From positions 1 to 10,393 of the forward strand of contig CAKTZW010000034.1 in assembly GCA_934636065.1 (NCBI GenBank): a DNA stretch of 10,393 nt. The letters are read 5' to 3'. Both the position numbers and the translations under genes were made by a program. Below are positions 7,307-10,393 of the stretch, piece by piece. This DNA is from an uncultured Labedella sp. GTDB taxonomy: Bacteria > Actinomycetota > Actinomycetes > Actinomycetales > Microbacteriaceae. The notes below the pieces were generated by a model. That model did not search any database. It saw only the letters and a program-made list of their open reading frames with translations, and was not told the DNA's origin. Each line of letters starts with the position of its first letter. The stretch's first letter is position 1.

Positions 7307-7924
7307 TCAGGCGCCGCGGCCCTCGCTCGATCCTCCGTGCGGGTCGCCGGCCTCGCGCACCACTTCTCGGAGTTCCTCATCGAGGGTCTGCGACGCCTTC
7401 ACGGCCGTGACCATGCCGCTCAGGAATTTCGCGACCGCCGCGAGCTCGTTCTCGTCGAGCCCGTCGACCAGCGCGATCATGCGCTGGTGCATTGCGCCGA
7501 GCGTCTCCCGCACCTCGTTGTCGCTGTGCACACTGGGGACGACGATGACCGCGCGACGATCGCTCGGATGCCGCTCGCGCGTCACATGCCCGCTCGCGCT
7601 CAGGCGGTCGACGAGCGCCGTCACGGAGGCGGAGGTCACACCGAGGATGCGCACGAGGTCGCGCTGGAGCACGACCCGACCCTCCCTCTGGGCCTTCAGG
7701 AGGTAGCGGAGCGCGACGAGGTCCGTCTCGTTCATGCTCATCGACGATCGTGTGCGCGACCGCATTCCCGACTCCGCCTCCCGGTAACGACGGAGGAGGT
7801 TGAGGACGTCGACGCTCGTGGCGCCGGCGTGCTGGGGGTACCAGTATCCGGACGAGGGCTCGTCATGCGTTGCGGACCCCGACCGCTCTCCGCCGCCCCC
7901 CTCGCGGGACCCGTGGGGTCTCAT
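7307..7924 (-). CDS. MarR-family winged helix-turn-helix regulator
   Basis: Dimeric DNA-binding regulator, usually a repressor released by a small phenolic or antibiotic-like ligand. 205 aa from the ATG at 7924. Seen: a disordered Gly/Arg-rich start (1-25), helix SVDVLNLLRRYREAES (37-52), the helix-turn-helix (about 66-112: ETDLVALRYLLKAQ, LVRILGVTSASVTALVDRLSASG), the wing with the family hallmark RHPSDRRAVIVV (118-129), and C-terminal helices for dimerisation. The start was taken at 7924 because it falls ten bases after the stop of the upstream small protein; a frame extending to 8062 would overlap that gene and add an unlikely Arg/Ser-rich tail. Likely co-transcribed with the 71-aa protein and autoregulated through the inverted repeat at 8172-8188. 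It is probably not a zinc sensor despite the neighbours: no AdcR-like set of His/Glu ligands is evident. Confidence 0.88.
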   Translation of the reverse strand: MRPHGSREGGGGERSGSATHDEPSSGYWYPQHAGATSVDVLNLLRRYREAESGMRSRTRSSMSMNETDLVALRYLLKAQREGRVVLQRDLVRILGVTSASVTALVDRLSASGHVTRERHPSDRRAVIVVPSVHSDNEVRETLGAMHQRMIALVDGLDENELAAVAKFLSGMVTAVKASQTLDEELREVVREAGDPHGGSSEGRGA

Positions 7925-7934
7925 GGGGTCGCCG

Positions 7935-8150
7935 TCAGGCCGCGGCCCGCGCGTACCGCGGGCGGCGGGAGAACAGTGAGAGCCGGCGGGTGACGCCGCG
8001 CACGAGCGCCCGCTCGGCCTGCGCGACGGTCTCGAACGTGCCGATGACACTGCCGTTCCCATCGCAGGCGACGACGCGGTCGGCGTTCGACCAGATGAGG
8101 GGCGCGCGCCGGTCGCCGGGGACTGTAGACGATACCGTCGGGCTCTGCAT
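7935..8150 (-). CDS. Small protein of unknown function, related to the divergent 88-aa protein
   Basis: 71 aa. I do not recognise a named family. The central stretch reads APLIW (16-20) then DRVVACDG-NGSVIGTF, followed by VAQAERALV (24-50), suggesting a short beta-hairpin sheet and a helix; the end is basic (RRLSLFSRRPRYAR). The core aligns without gaps to residues 38-62 of the 88-aa product on the other side of the divergent promoter, 13 of 25 positions identical. AAGGAG precedes two adjacent ATGs: the one at 8150 lies four bases after the site, the one at 8153 only one base, so 8150 is preferred (8153 would give 72 aa). It ends ten bases before the MarR start, forming a two-gene operon. No signal peptide or membrane segment. 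Confidence 0.75.
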   Translation of the reverse strand: MQSPTVSSTVPGDRRAPLIWSNADRVVACDGNGSVIGTFETVAQAERALVRGVTRRLSLFSRRPRYARAAA

Positions 8151-8171
8151 CATTCTCCTTGATAGGCTGAA

Positions 8172-8188
8172 AGCTAGACGAACTAGCT
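8172..8188. promoter_or_regulatory. Probable MarR operator in the divergent promoter region
   Basis: Perfect inverted repeat AGCTAG-ACGAA-CTAGCT (6-bp arms, 5-base spacer) in the only AT-rich part of the 101-base gap between the divergent small-protein genes. Length and symmetry fit MarR dimers, and a MarR gene is in the adjacent operon. It ends where the plus-strand -10 candidate TATAAG (8188-8193) begins and lies about 20 bases before the minus-strand start codon, so one dimer could repress both directions. Confidence 0.68.
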
Positions 8189-8193
8189 ATAAG
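8188..8193 (+). promoter_or_regulatory. Candidate -10 element for the 88-aa protein and monooxygenase
   Basis: TATAAG matches the -10 consensus at five of six positions and would start a transcript near 8200, about 50 bases before the ATG at 8252, which has GGAAGG six bases upstream. No good -35 lies at 17-18 bases (GGCTGA or AGGCTG); a TTGATA at 8159-8164 is too far away. The MarR-type repeat fills the spacer, consistent with repression or activation. Confidence 0.4.
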
Positions 8194-8251
8194 GTGATCT
8201 AAGTAAAGCCGACGATCACGTCCGGCACAAACTCCGCTCGGAAGGCTTGAC

Positions 8252-8518
8252 ATGAACTCCGCACCCGCCATCCTCTGGGCGCACCCCGATGCGCGACTGT
8301 GGGTGGCCGTCGGCTCGGTCGCCGGCGGACAGGCGCATCTCGGTGTCGTCGAGCGCGCCGGCGATCGTTTCGTGGCGTTCGACGGAGTGGGACGCCCGCT
8401 CGGCCAGTTCTCGGCCCTGGCCGACGCGGAGGCAGCGGTCGGCGCGGCCTGGGACCGAGCGACGGCTCACGTCGATGCCGGGGCGCTGGAACGCGCCGGG
8501 CGCTTGTCCGCGTCCTGA
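8252..8518 (+). CDS. Small protein of unknown function, related to the 71-aa protein
   Basis: 88 aa, not a family I can name. It begins APAILWAHPDARLWVAVGSV, with alternating hydrophobic strands, then DRFVAFDGVGRPLGQF (38-53) and helix LADAEAAVGAAW (56-67), suggesting a small beta-sheet with a C-terminal helix; no signal peptide, membrane segment or cysteine. The region 38-62 matches residues 24-48 of the divergent 71-aa protein (shared pattern DR-VA-DG-G---G-F---A-AE-A), and both carry an AP-(x)-I-(L)-W block before it; the 88-aa form has about 14 more residues between the two blocks. The ribosome site GGAAGG lies six bases before the ATG. It is followed by the flavin monooxygenase on the same strand and is probably its operon partner. 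Confidence 0.75.
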   Translation: MNSAPAILWAHPDARLWVAVGSVAGGQAHLGVVERAGDRFVAFDGVGRPLGQFSALADAEAAVGAAWDRATAHVDAGALERAGRLSAS

Positions 8519-8523
8519 CGCTG

Positions 8524-8552
8524 CGCCATCCTGGACACGGTGCGCGATGGCG
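8524..8552 (+). other. Short hairpin between the 88-aa gene and the monooxygenase
   Basis: Seven-base perfect arms CGCCATC (8524-8530) and GATGGCG (8546-8552) with a 15-base loop, starting six bases after the 88-aa stop. It could attenuate transcription into the monooxygenase or protect the upstream message, or be chance in GC-rich DNA. It covers the GTG at 8540, one reason to place the monooxygenase start at 8597. Confidence 0.3.
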
Positions 8553-8596
8553 GCCCGGAATCCGGTCGTCGCCCGCGCGGAACGAGCGGAGGAGCC

Positions 8597-10321
8597 GTGC
8601 CCGCGAACCTGCCGGATCGCACGACCTGCGCGGTCGTCGGGGGCGGGCCGGCCGGCATGATGACGGCGCTGCTGCTCGCCCGAGCCGGCGTCGACGTGAC
8701 GGTGTTCGAGAAGCACGGCGACTTCCTCCGCGACTTCCGCGGTGACACCGTCCATCCGACGACGCTGCGGCTGCTCGACGAGCTCGGCCTCTTCGGCGCG
8801 TTCGCCTCCGCCCCGCACGATCGCATCGAGCGCGTCCGGCTGCCGACCGCAAGCGGAGCCGAGGTGACCGTTGCCGACTTCACGAGGCTCCCGGTCCCGC
8901 ATCCCTACATCGCCATGGCCCCGCAATGGGACGTGCTGTCGATCCTCGCCTCGGCCGCCGCGGCGGAGCCGACCTTCCGCCTCGTGATGAACGCCGAGGT
9001 CGTCGGCTTCCTGCGGGCGGCTCGGACACGGGGGCGGTCGCGGGTGGTCGGCGTCCGGTACTCGGGTCCGGAGGGTGAGCGCGAACTGCGCGCCGATCTC
9101 GTGATCGCCGCGGACGGACGCTGGTCGATCGCACACCGGGAACCGGGGCTGGCGGTCCGCGAGTTCCCCATGAACGTCGACGTGTGGTGGTTCCGCGTCG
9201 CGACGCCACAGGGGGTCGGGCCGTCGCTCCTGCCCCGGAGCGTCGACGGACGACCGTTCATCGTGATCCCACGCGGTCGGGAGGCGCAGATCGCGCACCT
9301 CATCCCCAAGGGATCGGATGCGCGGCTGCGCGAGCGGGGTATCGACGCGCTCCGCGCCGACCTCGCGCGGGCGGTGCCCGAACTGGCCGCCGGTGCGGCG
9401 GCGCTGTCCTTCGACGACGTCAAGACGCTCGACGTCCACGTGAACCGGCTGCGCCGCTGGTACACGAGCGGGCTGCTGTGCATCGGCGACGCCGCCCACG
9501 CGATGTCCCCGATGGGTGGCGTCGGGGTCAACCTCGCCGTCCAGGACGGCGTCGCGGCGGCACGTCTGCTCGCGGCCCCGTTGCGGGACCGCGCGCTCAG
9601 CGACCGCCGACTCGCCGCCGTGGAACGCCGTCGACGGCTCCCGACGGTGGTCACGCAGGCGATCCAGCGGCTGCTGCACGTCCCGCTCGGGCGGATGCTC
9701 CGGACCGGATCGGTGCTCCGCGTGCCGCGGATCGCGCTCGTCGTCCTCCGGGTCGCTCCGTTCCTGTCCGTCATCCCCGCGGCCGTCGTCGGAGTCGGCG
9801 TGCGTCCGGAGCGCGCGCCGTCGTTCGCGCGCCGCCCGGATCCACGCGGGGGGACCGACGCGGGGAGACCGGACTATCCTGGAGGGGACGGGCGGAGCGC
9901 CTGGGAGTGGACGATGATGGCGAAGCGGAACACCTGGCAGCGTGAGGCGGTGCGCGAGGCGCTCGACGACGCCGACGGCTTCATCAGCGCTCAGGCACTG
10001 CACTCCCAGCTGAAGGGCGGCGGCTCGCCCATCGGACTCGCGACGGTGTATCGCGCCCTGGCCGACCTCGCCGTCGACGGTGCGGCTGACTCGCTGCAGT
10101 CGCCGGAGGGGGAGAGCCTCTACCGTGCGTGCGCGACCTCGGGCCACCATCATCACCTGATCTGCCGCTCGTGCGGATTGACGGTCGAGATCGAGGCGAA
10201 CGAGGTCGAGCGCTGGGCGGTCTCGGTCGCGTCGAAGAACGGCTTCACCGAGGCGCAGCACGTCGTCGACATCTTCGGCCTGTGCGCCGAATGCACGGCC
10301 AAGGCCGCGGCGCTGCGCTAA
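8597..10321 (+). CDS. FAD-dependent monooxygenase reading in frame into a Zur/Fur repressor
   Basis: Class A (PHBH-like) flavoprotein hydroxylase that would use NAD(P)H and oxygen on an aromatic or polyketide-like substrate. Start chosen at GTG 8597, four bases after GGAGG; GTG 8540 is an alternative. Seen: FAD dinucleotide motif VVGGGPAG (13-20) with acidic E38 closing the fold; FRGDTVHPTTLRLLDELGL (47-65); the DG motif AADGRWS (171-177); the GD motif CIGDAAHAMSPMGGVGVNLAVQDG (295-318). The enzyme part should end near residue 410, as in family members of about 400-420 aa. Instead the frame continues through a Gly/Arg/Asp-rich linker (403-439) into a complete Zur (440-574), giving one 574-aa frame without a stop. 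Linker codons 9839-9883 are unusually AT-ending (GAT, CCA, AGA, TAT, CCT, GGA), suggesting former non-coding DNA. Whether a true fusion is made is open; Zur is listed separately. Confidence 0.8.
   Translation: MPANLPDRTTCAVVGGGPAGMMTALLLARAGVDVTVFEKHGDFLRDFRGDTVHPTTLRLLDELGLFGAFASAPHDRIERVRLPTASGAEVTVADFTRLPVPHPYIAMAPQWDVLSILASAAAAEPTFRLVMNAEVVGFLRAARTRGRSRVVGVRYSGPEGERELRADLVIAADGRWSIAHREPGLAVREFPMNVDVWWFRVATPQGVGPSLLPRSVDGRPFIVIPRGREAQIAHLIPKGSDARLRERGIDALRADLARAVPELAAGAAALSFDDVKTLDVHVNRLRRWYTSGLLCIGDAAHAMSPMGGVGVNLAVQDGVAAARLLAAPLRDRALSDRRLAAVERRRRLPTVVTQAIQRLLHVPLGRMLRTGSVLRVPRIALVVLRVAPFLSVIPAAVVGVGVRPERAPSFARRPDPRGGTDAGRPDYPGGDGRSAWEWTMMAKRNTWQREAVREALDDADGFISAQALHSQLKGGGSPIGLATVYRALADLAVDGAADSLQSPEGESLYRACATSGHHHHLICRSCGLTVEIEANEVERWAVSVASKNGFTEAQHVVDIFGLCAECTAKAAALR
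9851..9880 (+). promoter_or_regulatory. Weak candidate promoter for zur inside the fused reading frame
   Basis: TATCCT at 9875-9880 (four of six -10 positions) with GGGACC at 9851-9856, 18 bases upstream, as a poor -35. It sits in the stretch whose codon use departs from the rest of the frame. A start near 9887 would leave a leader of about 27 bases containing the zur ribosome site. No Zur-like palindrome is visible here. Confidence 0.3.
9914..10321 (+). CDS. zur: Fur-family zinc uptake regulator
   Basis: Zinc-sensing repressor of zinc import genes. 135 aa from the ATG at 9914, which has GGGAG six bases upstream, so Zur can be made independently although the frame is open from the monooxygenase. 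Seen: N-terminal winged helix with recognition segment GLATVYRALADL (about residues 41-52); regulatory zinc region SGHHHHLICRSCG (76-88, H78-H81); and structural zinc cysteines C84, C87, C124 and C127 (CRSC and CAEC). The GHHHHLICRSCG block and the length match actinobacterial Zur/FurB proteins. The operator at 4446-4462 is its probable target, closing a feedback loop on znuACB. Fur and PerR members share the fold; the nearby zinc importer and Zur-type site favour Zur. Spatial separation from znuB by the MarR/monooxygenase genes is unusual for a zinc cluster. Confidence 0.9.
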   Translation: MMAKRNTWQREAVREALDDADGFISAQALHSQLKGGGSPIGLATVYRALADLAVDGAADSLQSPEGESLYRACATSGHHHHLICRSCGLTVEIEANEVERWAVSVASKNGFTEAQHVVDIFGLCAECTAKAAALR

Positions 10322-10353
10322 GGCTCGCCCGGACCGATCGTCGTCGATGTGCG

Positions 10354-10393
10354 GACTTCGGCCGCTCTCGAGGCGTGAGAAGCGGCCGAAGTC
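10354..10393 (+). terminator. Hairpin terminator after zur
   Basis: Perfect 13-bp inverted repeat GACTTCGGCCGCT (10354-10366) and AGCGGCCGAAGTC (10381-10393), 14-base loop, 33 bases after the zur stop. The window ends with the right arm, so a U-tract cannot be judged. It shares the string GAGAAGCGG with the hairpin at 3359-3391. Confidence 0.78.

Noticed and set aside
7307..7924. The MarR protein as a zinc sensor (AdcR-like), given the zinc neighbours
   Set aside because: No clear AdcR-type His/Glu/Cys ligand set is visible. A real Zur and a Zur-type operator are present, and the MarR operator is in the other divergent region.
8540..8596. GTG 8540 as the monooxygenase start
   Set aside because: No ribosome site, lies within a small hairpin, and adds Gly/Arg-rich residues ahead of the FAD-binding strand; GTG 8597 follows GGAGG. 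It remains possible.
8216..10261. 681-aa open frame on the minus strand opposite the monooxygenase and zur
   Set aside because: Shadow frame produced by GC-rich codon use. Its translation is Arg/Asp/His-rich without any domain, while the plus strand has full FAD and Fur motifs.

Overview
The window comes from a high-GC actinobacterium. Strong G/C preference at third codon positions, GTG starts, a probable leaderless lipoprotein mRNA and the flavour of the proteins all point to the family Microbacteriaceae (Microbacterium-like). The genus is inferred from remembered homologues, not from a search.

Layout. (1) 2..3329, plus strand: the 3' part of an operon for a 2-oxo acid dehydrogenase complex. 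It holds E1 alpha (cut by the window start), E1 beta (4-base overlap) and the lipoyl E2 acyltransferase. A perfect 12-bp hairpin follows. (2) 3409..4209, minus strand: an alpha/beta hydrolase that converges on E2 and shares that hairpin. (3) 4483..7258, plus strand: a high-affinity zinc (or zinc/manganese) ABC importer, znuA-znuC-znuB, with stop/start overlaps at both junctions. It lies behind a Zur-like palindrome that also supplies the -35 element. (4) 7307..8150, minus strand: a MarR-type regulator preceded by a 71-aa small protein. (5) 8252..10321, plus strand: an 88-aa small protein related to the 71-aa one, then an FAD-dependent monooxygenase. The monooxygenase frame runs without any stop codon into a Fur-family (Zur) repressor. 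A perfect 13-bp hairpin ends the window.

How the parts work together. The importer and Zur form one zinc-homeostasis circuit: Zur bound to zinc should shut the znuA promoter. The MarR regulator, the two related small proteins and the flavin monooxygenase look like a separate accessory module for sensing or modifying an aromatic compound or antibiotic. Its divergent promoter region contains a perfect inverted repeat typical of MarR operators. This module sits between znuB and zur.

The points most worth following up are the in-frame monooxygenase-Zur reading frame, the divergent pair of related small proteins of unknown function, and the Zur palindrome whose two ends read as -35 hexamers on opposite strands.
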